A stretch of DNA of 34,767 bases from Bacteroidales bacterium. Lineage in GTDB: Bacteria > Bacteroidota > Bacteroidia > Bacteroidales > F082. This document shows, piece by piece, positions 1-8,395 of the stretch (its first letter is position 1; each line of letters starts with the position of its first letter). The stretch spans positions 1-34,767 of the forward strand of contig JAKSNC010000023.1 of NCBI GenBank assembly GCA_024400195.1, given 5' to 3'. The position numbers and the translations under genes are program-made. The notes under the pieces were generated by a model, which searched no databases, was not told where the DNA came from, and saw nothing but the letters and a program-made list of their open reading frames with translations.

Positions 1-105
1 TGAATTTGAATCAGTTACAGAGAATCTAAATTTAAGCTGTCAAAGTCAGGAAATAGTTCGGAATAGACTTCCCCAAAGGTGATTTCAAAGGATGAATTCA
101 GCAGG

Positions 106-113
106 CAAAGTTA
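106..113 (-). promoter_or_regulatory. Possible -7 promoter element for a leftward gene outside the window
   Basis: Read on the minus strand this is TAACTTTG, which fits the Bacteroidota -7 consensus TAnnTTTG and equals the element ahead of rnfB and ychF in this window. No start codon follows before the left edge, so any gene served lies outside. No convincing -33 TTG was seen. The rest of 1-175 shows no gene. Confidence 0.3.
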
Positions 114-175
114 CAATTTTGAAGTGAACTCTTCTTTTTCGTCCTAAAAAAGTTTTCCCGACAGTCCCTAAATTA

Positions 176-212
176 GATAAAAAAAGCTCAGATTAACGAA
201 CCTGAGCTTTCT
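176..212 (-). terminator. Intrinsic terminator of the rnf operon
   Basis: Arms AAAGCTCAG (183-191) and CTGAGCTTT (202-210) form a perfect 9-bp stem with a 10-nt loop. On the minus strand the stem runs into a tract of T. It lies 22 bases beyond the rnfA stop codon, as expected for a Rho-independent terminator. Confidence 0.85.
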
Positions 213-233
213 TTATTTTATGTAAATGTCTTT

Positions 234-812
234 TTACACGATTCCGGCGAATCCCATGAAGGCCATCGCGAGGATTCCAGCCGTGATGAGCGAAATAGGG
301 GCTCCCTTGAGACCTTTCGGCACCTCCATCATAGCCGTCTGTTCGCGTATTCCGGCAAAGATGACCAGCGCAAGTGCGAATCCTATCGCGTTGGATAACG
401 CGTAAAACGTTCCCTGAATGAGGTCGTAGTCTTTCTGAATCACGAGGATGGCGAGACCGAGAACGCAGCAGTTCGTCGTGATGAGCGGCAAAAACACGCC
501 CAACGCGGCATAAAGCGACGGACTGATCTTCTTTAAGATGATTTCCACCATCTGCACCAACGCGGCGATGACGAGGATGAAGGCTATCGTCTGCATAAAC
601 TCAATGCCGAACGGAACGAGAAGGTACCTCTGAACCAACCATGTCACGATGGTTGCCAACGTTATTACGAAGATGACGGCGGCACCCATGCCGAGCGAGG
701 TCGAGACTTTGTTCGACACGCCGAGGAACGGGCAGATTCCGAGGAACTGCGACAATACGATGTTGTTTACGAATATCGCGGTGATAAAGACTATCAGATA
801 ATTGTATTCCAT
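234..812 (-). CDS. rnfA: Rnf complex integral membrane subunit RnfA
   Basis: RnfA is a roughly six-helix inner-membrane subunit of the Rnf complex, which couples electron transfer between ferredoxin and NAD+ to Na+ or H+ movement. The 192-residue length is normal for the family. The conserved cysteines are present: ICPFLG near residue 27 and TNCCVLG near 115-116. In the RnfA/RnfE (NqrE/NqrD) pair, cysteines at these sites hold a membrane-embedded 2Fe-2S cluster. It is the last gene of rnfBCDGEA, 12 bases after rnfE, and is followed by a strong terminator. The start is the first ATG and gives the typical N-terminus with a hydrophobic first helix. Confidence 0.95.
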   Translation of the reverse strand: MEYNYLIVFITAIFVNNIVLSQFLGICPFLGVSNKVSTSLGMGAAVIFVITLATIVTWLVQRYLLVPFGIEFMQTIAFILVIAALVQMVEIILKKISPSLYAALGVFLPLITTNCCVLGLAILVIQKDYDLIQGTFYALSNAIGFALALVIFAGIREQTAMMEVPKGLKGAPISLITAGILAMAFMGFAGIV

Positions 813-824
813 AGTTAAAATTTA

Positions 825-1418
825 TTAAAGTTGAAACTTCTTTCTGATTACGTTCATAAGTGCGATGAGGTAGCCTAACGCGATGAAGGCGCCGGGTGCG
901 AGCACGAAGATGAGCACGTTGTAGTTTTCGCTGATGATGCGGCTGTCGAACACGGTGCCGTTGCCTAAGATTTCGCGGATGCAGCCGAGAAGCGTCAGGG
1001 CGAAGGCGTAACCGAGTCCCATGCTGAGGCCGTCAACTATTGATGCGCCGACGGGATTCTTCGAGGCGTAGGCCTCGGCACGGCCAAGCACGATGCAGTT
1101 GACCACGATGAGCGGGATGAACAATCCCAAAGTCTCGTAAATCGCCGGAAGATAGGCTTCCATAACAAGCTGAACGACTGTTACAAACGAGGCGATGACC
1201 ACGATAAAGCAGGGTATTCTGACTTTGTCGGGAATGAAGTTCTTGAGCAGCGAGATGCATATATTCGACATTATCAGGACGAACGTCACGGCTAAGCCCA
1301 TTGAAAGTCCGTTGATTGCATTCGTCGTCGTTGCGAGGGTGGGGCAGCATCCCAAAAGAAGAACCAAAATGGGGTTTTCCCTGATGAAGCCCTTTGTCAA
1401 ATTATTCCAGTTAGCCAT
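825..1418 (-). CDS. rnfE: Rnf complex integral membrane subunit RnfE
   Basis: RnfE is the homologous partner of RnfA in the membrane part of the Rnf ferredoxin:NAD+ oxidoreductase. It has 197 residues and about six hydrophobic helices. Key cysteines are in GCCPTLATT (residues 24-25) and VNCIVLGRAEAYA (108); the latter is a typical RnfE/NqrD signature. The two-base gap to the upstream rnfG stop indicates tight co-translation. Minus-strand order is B-C-D-G-E-A, the usual order in Bacteroidota. Nothing appears damaged. Confidence 0.95.
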   Translation of the reverse strand: MANWNNLTKGFIRENPILVLLLGCCPTLATTTNAINGLSMGLAVTFVLIMSNICISLLKNFIPDKVRIPCFIVVIASFVTVVQLVMEAYLPAIYETLGLFIPLIVVNCIVLGRAEAYASKNPVGASIVDGLSMGLGYAFALTLLGCIREILGNGTVFDSRIISENYNVLIFVLAPGAFIALGYLIALMNVIRKKFQL

Positions 1419-1420
1419 GA

Positions 1421-1993
1421 TTATTCTCCTTTCTCTTGTTTGTAATAATTTATCGCGCGATTGACGGCATCGCAGAAGGCACGCGAGCTGATTGTCGCAG
1501 CCGTTATAGCATCAACGTCGCCGCCGTCTTTTTTAACTTTCATCTCGCCGTTCACCTTTTTGCCGTCGAACTGGTCTTTGAAGATGCCGGTCATTTTTGC
1601 GCCGAGGCCTGGCGTCTCAGCTTGTGAAAGCACGCTTATCTTGTTGATTGTCATATCGGGAAGAAGTCCGACCATGAGTTTTACTCTTCCACCGAATCCC
1701 TTGTCGGTGATTGTCTCGATGGCGGTTCCGACAAGCTGTCCGTCTTCGTCATAAGCCTCGCGGAATATAATGGAGTCGCCTTTTTTCAGGTCAGTGGCTT
1801 TAACCGAATATTCCTTCAGGCTGCTGAATGCCGGAAGTACTTCCTTGACGGCGTTTTCCGTCTTTGTCTTTTTCGCGTCTTCGATGGGTTTTTTCGTCAG
1901 CATATATATCTCGCCGAGGACTGCTCCCGACACCAAGGTGATGACGAAAAGCGCAATCAGCATATTTACAAGTGATGATTTCTTCTTTGCCAT
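1421..1993 (-). CDS. rnfG: Rnf complex FMN-binding subunit RnfG
   Basis: RnfG carries a covalently bound FMN on the outer face of the membrane. The 190 residues show an N-terminal anchor helix (about 9-31) and a C-terminal FMN-binding domain with DAITAATISS. Thr167 in this motif is the expected phosphoester attachment site of FMN; the classical form is SGAT, so TAAT is a mild variant. KGFGG and AETPGLGAK are also typical of RnfG/NqrC. It lies 28 bases after rnfD and two before rnfE. Confidence 0.93.
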   Translation of the reverse strand: MAKKKSSLVNMLIALFVITLVSGAVLGEIYMLTKKPIEDAKKTKTENAVKEVLPAFSSLKEYSVKATDLKKGDSIIFREAYDEDGQLVGTAIETITDKGFGGRVKLMVGLLPDMTINKISVLSQAETPGLGAKMTGIFKDQFDGKKVNGEMKVKKDGGDVDAITAATISSRAFCDAVNRAINYYKQEKGE

Positions 1994-2021
1994 AACTATC
2001 TTGTTTATAAGTTAAACTGAA

Positions 2022-3026
2022 CTATTTTATCACTCCGAACCTCTTGGGTTTGAATCCTTTGTTGATGAGCGGCACAAACGCGTTCATGATGAGAATCGCG
2101 AATGACATTCCTTCGGGATATGCGCCCCAGAGACGTATTATTATGGTAAGAAGTCCAATTCCCAAGGCGAAGACGATTTTGCCCGGGATGGTCATCGGCG
2201 ATGTCACCATATCGGTTGCCATAAAGACGGCTCCGAAGAGAAGGCCTCCGTTGAGGATGTGGAACAGCGGGTGAGCGTAGTGCATCGGGTCGATCAGGTA
2301 GAACAATCCGGCGAAGCAGAAGACGGTGGCTGTGATGGTCACAGGTGTCTGCCAGTCGATGACTTTGCGCCAGATGAGGAATATCGCACCTATTATTATA
2401 GCGATGACGCACATCTCACCGAGTGAGCCTCCGCGGTTTCCGAAGAGGGAATCGATATAGGTGTAGTTTTCGGCGAGTTGGTTCATTATCTCTTCTGTCG
2501 TCTTACCGGCTCCGAGGCCTTCCTTCATCACGCCGAGGGTCGTTGGTCCCGTTATGGCGTCGGTGACGGTCTTTTCGGCGAAGATGGCGTGTGCTTTCGG
2601 CCATGTCGTCATTGCTTCGGGGAAGGAGATGAGCATAAAGACGCGTCCGACGAGTGCCGGATTGAACGGGTTTTTGCCGAGTCCTCCGAACGACATTTTC
2701 GCCACTCCTATTGCCACGAAGGCTCCGATGACGAGCATCCACGACGGAAGATTTGCCGGAACGTTGAAGGCTAAGAGGATACCTGTGAGAGCAGCCGAGC
2801 CGTCGCAGATGGTGCAGTCCCCCTTGATGAGGAATTTCTGTATGAGCCATTCGCATAAGACGCAGGCCGCGACGGAGACGAGAGTGATCCTTATGGCATC
2901 CCATCCGAAGAAATAAATGGAGACGAGCAGTGCTGGTATAAGCGCGATGATAACGGTGTACATTATCTTTTTCACGCTTTCATCTCCGTGTACGTGGGGC
3001 GACCCCGATATCGTAAACTGATTCAT
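2022..3026 (-). CDS. rnfD: Rnf complex membrane subunit RnfD
   Basis: RnfD is the NqrB-like multi-helix subunit that binds FMN covalently and probably riboflavin, and forms part of the ion channel. The 334 residues include the family motifs SPHVHG near the N-terminus, CDGSAALTGILLAFNVP (about 74-90), KNPFNPALVGRVF (about 118-130) and DAITGPTTLG (156-165), whose threonines hold the FMN attachment site. It sits between rnfC and rnfG. The 44-base gap after rnfC is the longest inside the operon but shows no promoter or terminator. Confidence 0.95.
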   Translation of the reverse strand: MNQFTISGSPHVHGDESVKKIMYTVIIALIPALLVSIYFFGWDAIRITLVSVAACVLCEWLIQKFLIKGDCTICDGSAALTGILLAFNVPANLPSWMLVIGAFVAIGVAKMSFGGLGKNPFNPALVGRVFMLISFPEAMTTWPKAHAIFAEKTVTDAITGPTTLGVMKEGLGAGKTTEEIMNQLAENYTYIDSLFGNRGGSLGEMCVIAIIIGAIFLIWRKVIDWQTPVTITATVFCFAGLFYLIDPMHYAHPLFHILNGGLLFGAVFMATDMVTSPMTIPGKIVFALGIGLLTIIIRLWGAYPEGMSFAILIMNAFVPLINKGFKPKRFGVIK

Positions 3027-3070
3027 TTGAATTTATTTTTTACAGGATTTGAAATTTTAGTTTTTATTCT

Positions 3071-4414
3071 TTATTTTCTTGCGCGGATGATGGCTCCGGT
3101 CTTGGCTTTGCCGAAACGGATGTAGTCCAAAAGCGGGATGTTGGCGGGGCAGGTGAACTCGCACGAACCGCATTCTATGCAGTCCATGATGTGATGGCTC
3201 TCCGTCTCGTCGAACATATTCAGTTTGGAAGCCTTGTTGAGATAATAAGGCTCTAATCCCATCGGGCAGGCCTGAACGCATTTTCCGCAGCGTATGCAGT
3301 TGCTTACTTTTCGCGGCTGTGCCTCGGCAACGCTCATGAGGAGGATTCCCGATGTTCCTTTGATGACGGGGAAGTCGGTCTGTGATACCGATTTGCCCAT
3401 CATAGGGCCGCCGTTGATGATGTTGGCCGTGTCTTCAGGAAGTCCGCCGGCGGCTTCGATGAGGAGATCCGCCGATGTGCCTATCCTTGTGAGGAAGTTG
3501 GATGGTTTCTTGACTGATTTGCCGGTCACGGTGACGATGCGCGACACGAGAGGCTTGTTTTTCTGTACGGCTTCGTATATCGCATACGTCGATGCGACGT
3601 TTATCACGACGCAGCCTGTCTCAATCGGGAGTTTTCCTGACGGCACTTCGCGTCCCGTTACGGCTTTGATGATTTGTTTTTCGCCGCCTTGCGGATATTT
3701 CGTGACGAGCGGCTGAACTTCGATGCCGGCAAAATACGGGTCTTCTTTGATTGTCTTGTCGAGGAGGTTTGCCGCACTCATCTTGTTTCTCTCTATTCCG
3801 ATGATGCCTTTCGGTGCGTCAACGGCCTTCATCACGACTTTAACGCCGACGAGGAACTCCTTTGTCTTCTCAAGGAGGAGTCTGTTGTCGCATGTTAGAT
3901 AAGGTTCGCATTCGGCTGCGTTGATGATGACGTATTCGGCTTTCTTGTCTGGCGGTATCGACAGTTTGACGTTTGTCGGGAATGTCGCGCCGCCCATGCC
4001 GACGATGCCGAAATCTTTCACTCTCGCGATGATTTCTTCGCGTGTCAGCTTTATCTCTTTCACGAGTGTGTCGCTGTTATCGACGCCATCGACCCATTCA
4101 TCGCCTTCGACATCAATGAAGACGGCCTGTTTGCGGTAGCCGGTGTGGTCCATGACGAGGTCGATTTTGTTCACAGTGCCGCTGACTGACGAGTGTACGT
4201 TGGCGGAGATGAAGCCTTTTGCCGTGCCTATCAGCTGTCCGGCCTTGACTTTGTTGCCTTTTTGCACTATCGGCTCTGCCGGTGCGCCAAGGCACTGTCC
4301 CATCGGGATGATGACGTGCTCCGGAATGGGAAATACCACAATAGGTGAGTCTTTGGAGAGTTTGTTCTCCTCGGGATGGACACCACCTTTATTAAATGTC
4401 TTTATAGGATTCAT
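3071..4414 (-). CDS. rnfC: Rnf complex peripheral subunit RnfC (NADH and FMN binding, two 4Fe-4S)
   Basis: RnfC is the cytoplasmic NAD(H)-side subunit, related to the 51-kDa subunit of complex I. The 447 residues show the N-terminal barrel/biotin-like domain, a Rossmann-like part with GMGGATFPTNVKL, and two C-terminal 4Fe-4S motifs: CIRCGKCVQAC at 373-383 and CIECGSCEFTC at 412-422, each followed by P. The length fits short Bacteroidota forms that lack the long alanine-rich tail of enterobacterial RsxC. It starts six bases after the rnfB stop. Confidence 0.95.
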   Translation of the reverse strand: MNPIKTFNKGGVHPEENKLSKDSPIVVFPIPEHVIIPMGQCLGAPAEPIVQKGNKVKAGQLIGTAKGFISANVHSSVSGTVNKIDLVMDHTGYRKQAVFIDVEGDEWVDGVDNSDTLVKEIKLTREEIIARVKDFGIVGMGGATFPTNVKLSIPPDKKAEYVIINAAECEPYLTCDNRLLLEKTKEFLVGVKVVMKAVDAPKGIIGIERNKMSAANLLDKTIKEDPYFAGIEVQPLVTKYPQGGEKQIIKAVTGREVPSGKLPIETGCVVINVASTYAIYEAVQKNKPLVSRIVTVTGKSVKKPSNFLTRIGTSADLLIEAAGGLPEDTANIINGGPMMGKSVSQTDFPVIKGTSGILLMSVAEAQPRKVSNCIRCGKCVQACPMGLEPYYLNKASKLNMFDETESHHIMDCIECGSCEFTCPANIPLLDYIRFGKAKTGAIIRARK

Positions 4415-4420
4415 ATTTCG

Positions 4421-5293
4421 TTAGTTTTCTGTTTTGTTCTCTTCTGAAGGTGTCTCAACGGGTTTGGCCGGCTTCTGCGGGAAGTTGACTTTTTGGATGG
4501 CGTGTCTCGGGCATTCTTCGACGCATTTTCCGCAGGCCTTGCATTTGGCAGGGTCGATGTAGGCGAGTGTTCCGCGCATTTCGATTGCCTCGAATGGGCA
4601 GACTTTGGAGCATTTCGCACATCCTATACATCCGACGGTGCAGTGCTTCATCGTTATTGCGCCTTTCTCCGTGTTCATGCAGCCGACATAGACGCGGCGG
4701 TTGTTTTTGCCTTTAGGGCGCAACTCGATGATGCCTCTCGGACAAGTTTTCGTGCAGGCTCCGCAACCGACGCATTTGTTCTCGTCAACGACGGGAAGGC
4801 CGCTGTTCGGGTCGATGTGAAGGGCGTCGAAGGCGCATTTCTTAACGCAGTCGCCTAAGCCGAGGCAGCCGTTGGGACAGCCGTTTTCGCCGGCATAAAG
4901 CGTGTTGGCGAAAGCGCAGATGTCGGCACCTTCGTAATGCACTTTGGCCGGAGCTTTGTCGCAACTGCCGCTGCATCTGACGACTGCGATTTTCGGTTCG
5001 GCAGCCTCGACTGTGAGACCGAGGATGTTGGCGACAGTCTGCATATTCGAACCAGCGCAGTTGAGCCCTTCGAGACTCTTTTTCTCTTCGGCTGATTTGA
5101 CACAGGCTTCGGCAAATTTGCGGCATCCGGCAAAACCACAGCCTCCGCAGTTGGCACCCGCCAAAACCGACTCCACTTCGTCGATTTTCGGATTCTCTTC
5201 TACTTTGAATTTTTGGGCTACGATAAACAATATCACGGCTAAGACAGCCCCCAAAATTCCTAATACTAATAAGGAAGATAAAATGATACTCAT
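4421..5293 (-). CDS. rnfB: Rnf complex ferredoxin-accepting subunit RnfB
   Basis: RnfB receives electrons from ferredoxin. The 290-residue form begins with a membrane anchor (MSIILSSLLVLGILGAV), then the A-domain 4Fe-4S motif CGGCGFAGC, then several ferredoxin clusters: CPNGCLGLGDC, CVGCGACTKTC, CIGCAKCSKVC and CKACGKCVEEC. A charged Pro/Glu/Lys-rich tail follows. I chose the ATG at 5293: upstream in-frame codons to 5425 would run through the promoter region and encode nothing like RnfB. This is the first gene of the operon. Confidence 0.94.
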   Translation of the reverse strand: MSIILSSLLVLGILGAVLAVILFIVAQKFKVEENPKIDEVESVLAGANCGGCGFAGCRKFAEACVKSAEEKKSLEGLNCAGSNMQTVANILGLTVEAAEPKIAVVRCSGSCDKAPAKVHYEGADICAFANTLYAGENGCPNGCLGLGDCVKKCAFDALHIDPNSGLPVVDENKCVGCGACTKTCPRGIIELRPKGKNNRRVYVGCMNTEKGAITMKHCTVGCIGCAKCSKVCPFEAIEMRGTLAYIDPAKCKACGKCVEECPRHAIQKVNFPQKPAKPVETPSEENKTEN

Positions 5294-5328
5294 TGTGTTT
5301 TTGGTTTTAATTATTAAACAACACGCGG

Positions 5329-5336
5329 CAAAGTTA
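5329..5336 (-). promoter_or_regulatory. -7 element of the rnf operon promoter
   Basis: On the minus strand the sequence is TAACTTTG, matching TAnnTTTG of sigma-ABfr. It ends 35 bases ahead of the rnfB ATG. A clear -33 TTG at standard spacing was not found, so only the -7 half is supported. Confidence 0.6.
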
Positions 5337-5353
5337 AGAAAAATATAATTAGG

Positions 5354-5382
5354 GTTGAGTACAAAAAAAATAGTTATCTTTG
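5354..5382 (+). promoter_or_regulatory. rseC promoter (TTG, 18 bp, TATCTTTG)
   Basis: TTG at 5354-5356 and TATCTTTG at 5375-5382 fit the Bacteroidota housekeeping consensus. Transcription would begin near 5388, so the in-frame ATG at 5380 cannot be the start of rseC and the ATG at 5404 is used. It overlaps the upstream region of the divergent rnf promoter. Confidence 0.75.
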
Positions 5383-5403
5383 CAACTCTTAATTTTTTTA
5401 TCA

Positions 5404-5829
5404 ATGCCTTCAAACAGCGTTTCACACAGGGGAGTGGTGACGAAAGTCACGGACGGAGAACTTGAGGTGCGGATTCTTTCAAAGAGCGCATGTGCGGCGT
5501 GTCATATCAAGTCGGCATGCAACATAGCGGAGATGCAGGAAAAGATTGTCATTCTGCCAAAACCTGAAGATTCGGATTTCAAGGACGGCGACGAAGTTGA
5601 GATAAATATGACGGTCGCACAAGGCAATAAGGCCGTGCTTTTCGCTTACCTCATACCGGCGGTTCTCGTCATAGCAATGATTTTCATACTTAATGCAATA
5701 AATTTAGAACAAGGGCTTAATGCGCTGATTTCCATCGGAATACTCGTTCCTTACTATTTTGTTGTTTACCTTTTCAGAAACAAGTTGAAGGAGAAATTTC
5801 AGTATAGGATAGAGCATGTGAGTGACTGA
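5404..5829 (+). CDS. rseC: RseC/MucC family protein (SoxR-reducing system)
   Basis: Small inner-membrane protein of 141 residues. It has an N-terminal cytoplasmic part with a cysteine cluster (C30, C33, C39 in SACAACHIKSAC), two adjacent transmembrane helices (about 80-98 and 104-122) and a short basic tail. In Escherichia coli RseC works with the Rsx (Rnf) complex to keep SoxR reduced; in Bacteroidota it commonly lies next to rnf and is thought to serve Rnf assembly or redox function. Divergent placement from rnfB here supports that. The start is set by the promoter at 5354-5382. Confidence 0.88.
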   Translation: MPSNSVSHRGVVTKVTDGELEVRILSKSACAACHIKSACNIAEMQEKIVILPKPEDSDFKDGDEVEINMTVAQGNKAVLFAYLIPAVLVIAMIFILNAINLEQGLNALISIGILVPYYFVVYLFRNKLKEKFQYRIEHVSD

Positions 5830-5861
5830 TAACTTCGTTTTTTTTTAATTTTTTTTGTGTG

Positions 5862-6842
5862 ATGTCAACTGATAAAGAAAAGATAGTTTTCATAGGGAGT
5901 GGTGCTATTGCAACAGCTATCGGCGATGTGCTTGCGGCCACCGGACGTTATGATGTTGTTCTTCTTTCTATTGAAGAATCTGTCGTAAAATCGGTAAATT
6001 CGGAACATTTCAACTATGATTATTTCCCGTATTGCCGTCTTGATGAAAAACTTCGTGCCTCATTAGATAAAGACGAACTACGCAGTGCCGATTTTATATT
6101 CATAGCGATTCCTTCGACTGCTGTATATGGTTATGTTAGCGCAAACAAGGGCTTCTTTAACGAGAAGGCTGTCGTCGTAAATCTCTCCAAAGGATTCGGA
6201 CAAGGCGGACAGATTATTCCGGATTGTCTTACACCATTGATGCACAATACACTTGTATCGCTTAAAGGTCCGTCTTTCGCACGCGAAATCATCAAACGGC
6301 AGGTGACAGGCCTTACGGCGGCGTCTTCCGATGTTGAGGCACGCGAGAAGGTTAGCACTCTCTTCGACGGCACGAATATCAGCACAGATTTTTCAGATGA
6401 TATTACCGGCGTCGAACTTTCAAGTATTTTGAAGAATATTTACGCCATCGCCGTCGGCATAGTGGATGCCAATTTTGAGTCGGCAAACCTTCGTTCAATG
6501 TTTATCTCGCGCTGTATCAATGAGATGCGTCGTTTGGTGCTGATTTTCGGAGGGAAAGAATACACAGTATTCAACTACTGCGGATTCGGCGATTTTACAC
6601 TGACTGCACTTCACGACATGAGCCGCAACCGTACCCTCGGACTTCTGATTGGAAAAGGCTTCTTCACAGCCGGCATTTCTGAAAAAGTGGTACTTGAAGG
6701 TCGTATGGCTGTCGATGTCTTTTATGAAAAAATCAAAGATAGAGGTTTGAATATCAAAGAATTCTTGATTATGAACGAACTGTATCGCATAGTCAACGAC
6801 AGCGACTACAAAATCAAGAAATTCATGAAAAACGTTCTGTAA
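5862..6842 (+). CDS. gpsA: NAD(P)H-dependent glycerol-3-phosphate dehydrogenase
   Basis: It reduces dihydroxyacetone phosphate to sn-glycerol 3-phosphate, the backbone for phospholipids. The 326-residue protein has an N-terminal Rossmann motif IGSGAIATAI (11-20), the family signature LKGPSFAREI, the catalytic-helix segment VELSSILKNIYAIAVGI with its lysine, and the C-terminal GFGDFTLT followed by SRNRTLG (the conserved Arg-Asn that binds NADPH). A GTG at 5859 directly precedes the ATG; I prefer the ATG. A possible weak promoter (TAACTTCG) overlaps the end of rseC. It is followed after 23 bases by a flippase, so it probably heads a four-gene envelope operon. Confidence 0.9.
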   Translation: MSTDKEKIVFIGSGAIATAIGDVLAATGRYDVVLLSIEESVVKSVNSEHFNYDYFPYCRLDEKLRASLDKDELRSADFIFIAIPSTAVYGYVSANKGFFNEKAVVVNLSKGFGQGGQIIPDCLTPLMHNTLVSLKGPSFAREIIKRQVTGLTAASSDVEAREKVSTLFDGTNISTDFSDDITGVELSSILKNIYAIAVGIVDANFESANLRSMFISRCINEMRRLVLIFGGKEYTVFNYCGFGDFTLTALHDMSRNRTLGLLIGKGFFTAGISEKVVLEGRMAVDVFYEKIKDRGLNIKEFLIMNELYRIVNDSDYKIKKFMKNVL

Positions 6843-6865
6843 CAAACAAATAAAACAAAGATGAT

Positions 6866-8395
6866 ATGGGTGTTGTCGTGAGACAGAGCATCAAAGGCAC
6901 GCTGATGACTTACGTCGGCGTCTGTATCGGCTTTGTTACGACGTTTTTCATTGTTACAGAGTTTCTTAGCGTGGAGGAAGTGGGACTCGCCAAAGTCCTC
7001 GTCGATTCGTCCATACTTCTGTCGGGACTTGCTCAACTTGGAACGAACACGTCCGCGATGCGTTATTATCCTTTCTTTAAGGATGCACAACGGCACGACA
7101 ACGGCTTCTTCGGCTGGACTCTGATTGTTCCGCTGATAGGTTTCATTATTTTCGGCTCGCTTTTTCTGCTTTTTCAACAGCCTCTGAGTGTTCATTTCTC
7201 TAAAGAATCGCCACTTTTCGTGAACTACATGTACTTCGTCCTGCCGATGTCGTTCTTCATGCTTTATCTGACGGTTTTCGAGACAAACTCCAATCTGCTT
7301 CTGCGAATCGTGGTGCCTAAGTTTATCCGCGAAGTCGGCATCAGGTTGATGACGATGGCGGCGTATCTTCTTTATGCCTTTGCCGTCGTTGACCTCGACG
7401 GAATGGTGCTGTGCCTGTGCGGAACTTATTTAGTAGCAACGCTTTGTAATGTCGCATATCTTCTCTTCCTGAAACGTGTCTCGTTCAGGATAAATCTTTC
7501 GTTTATCAAGCCTCAACTTCGACGCGACTTCCTTTTATACACCTTGTTTCTCGTGGTCTCATCGTTGACAACCATCATCGCGCCCATGCTTAATACTTTC
7601 TTCATCTCTATAAAAATGGGGCTCGCCTTTACTGGCATCTACACCATCGCGCAATACATCGCGAACATGATGGAGATTCCGTATCGTTCGCTCGGCGCTA
7701 TTTCTCGCCCACATATCTCACAAGCCTTGAAAGACAATGATTTGGCAGGTGCTGAAAGACTTTCCAAAAGCGTCTCGCTGCATCAGTTCCTCGCCTCGAC
7801 ATTCATCTTTTTTCTGATTTGGATAAACATAGACGCCTTTTACGATGTCCTGCCTAACGGTTCGACATACGAAAACGGCAAATGGGTGTTCTTTATACTC
7901 GCTTTGTGCAAAATTCTAAACTCGTCCCTGACTATTGATACGACGATTTTGAGCTATTCCAAATATTATTATTGGTCACTGCTTTTCACCGCAATACTCA
8001 CCGTGTCGGCTATATGGTTGAATATCAGGCTGATACCGCAGTGGGGAATGGTTGGGGCGGCGTTGGCTTCGCTTGTCGCATACGTCGTCTATTTCGCCTT
8101 GGTCGTCTCTTTCGTGAAATGGAAAATCGGTGTGAGAGTGCTGTCTCTTTCAATGCTGAAAATACTGATAATCACTGCTGTTTTGTTTATCTGTAATGAT
8201 TTTATCGTTGTTTTCTTTGATGGCAGAATCGCTGGAATGTTCGAAAACAATACGGTCGGTATCATCTTCGATTCGGCGGTGCGAACTGTTTTGGTCGGAG
8301 TCGTCGGCATTGCCGCAGTTTACTTCTGGAAAGTGTCGCCTTACGTAAATAATATGGTTGATAAATTGATTTTCAAAACAAATAGAGAAAAATGA
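6866..8395 (+). CDS. Wzx-like oligosaccharide flippase (MVF superfamily)
   Basis: A 509-residue polytopic membrane protein with about 12-14 hydrophobic helices. It resembles polysaccharide-biosynthesis flippases that move undecaprenyl-linked oligosaccharides across the inner membrane. The N-terminal MGVVVRQSIKGTLMTYVGV, with an early basic residue and a helix starting near residue 12, is typical of Bacteroidota members. The next gene, a glycosyltransferase, starts inside its stop codon (ATGA overlap), so the two are co-translated. The substrate cannot be told from sequence. It could alternatively be an exporter of another lipid-linked glycan. Confidence 0.85.
   Translation: MGVVVRQSIKGTLMTYVGVCIGFVTTFFIVTEFLSVEEVGLAKVLVDSSILLSGLAQLGTNTSAMRYYPFFKDAQRHDNGFFGWTLIVPLIGFIIFGSLFLLFQQPLSVHFSKESPLFVNYMYFVLPMSFFMLYLTVFETNSNLLLRIVVPKFIREVGIRLMTMAAYLLYAFAVVDLDGMVLCLCGTYLVATLCNVAYLLFLKRVSFRINLSFIKPQLRRDFLLYTLFLVVSSLTTIIAPMLNTFFISIKMGLAFTGIYTIAQYIANMMEIPYRSLGAISRPHISQALKDNDLAGAERLSKSVSLHQFLASTFIFFLIWINIDAFYDVLPNGSTYENGKWVFFILALCKILNSSLTIDTTILSYSKYYYWSLLFTAILTVSAIWLNIRLIPQWGMVGAALASLVAYVVYFALVVSFVKWKIGVRVLSLSMLKILIITAVLFICNDFIVVFFDGRIAGMFENNTVGIIFDSAVRTVLVGVVGIAAVYFWKVSPYVNNMVDKLIFKTNREK

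Noticed and set aside
2503-2904. Open frames overlapping rnfD and rnfC in other frames.
   Set aside because: Arg/His/Ser-rich translations with no motifs; the overlapped genes are unmistakable.
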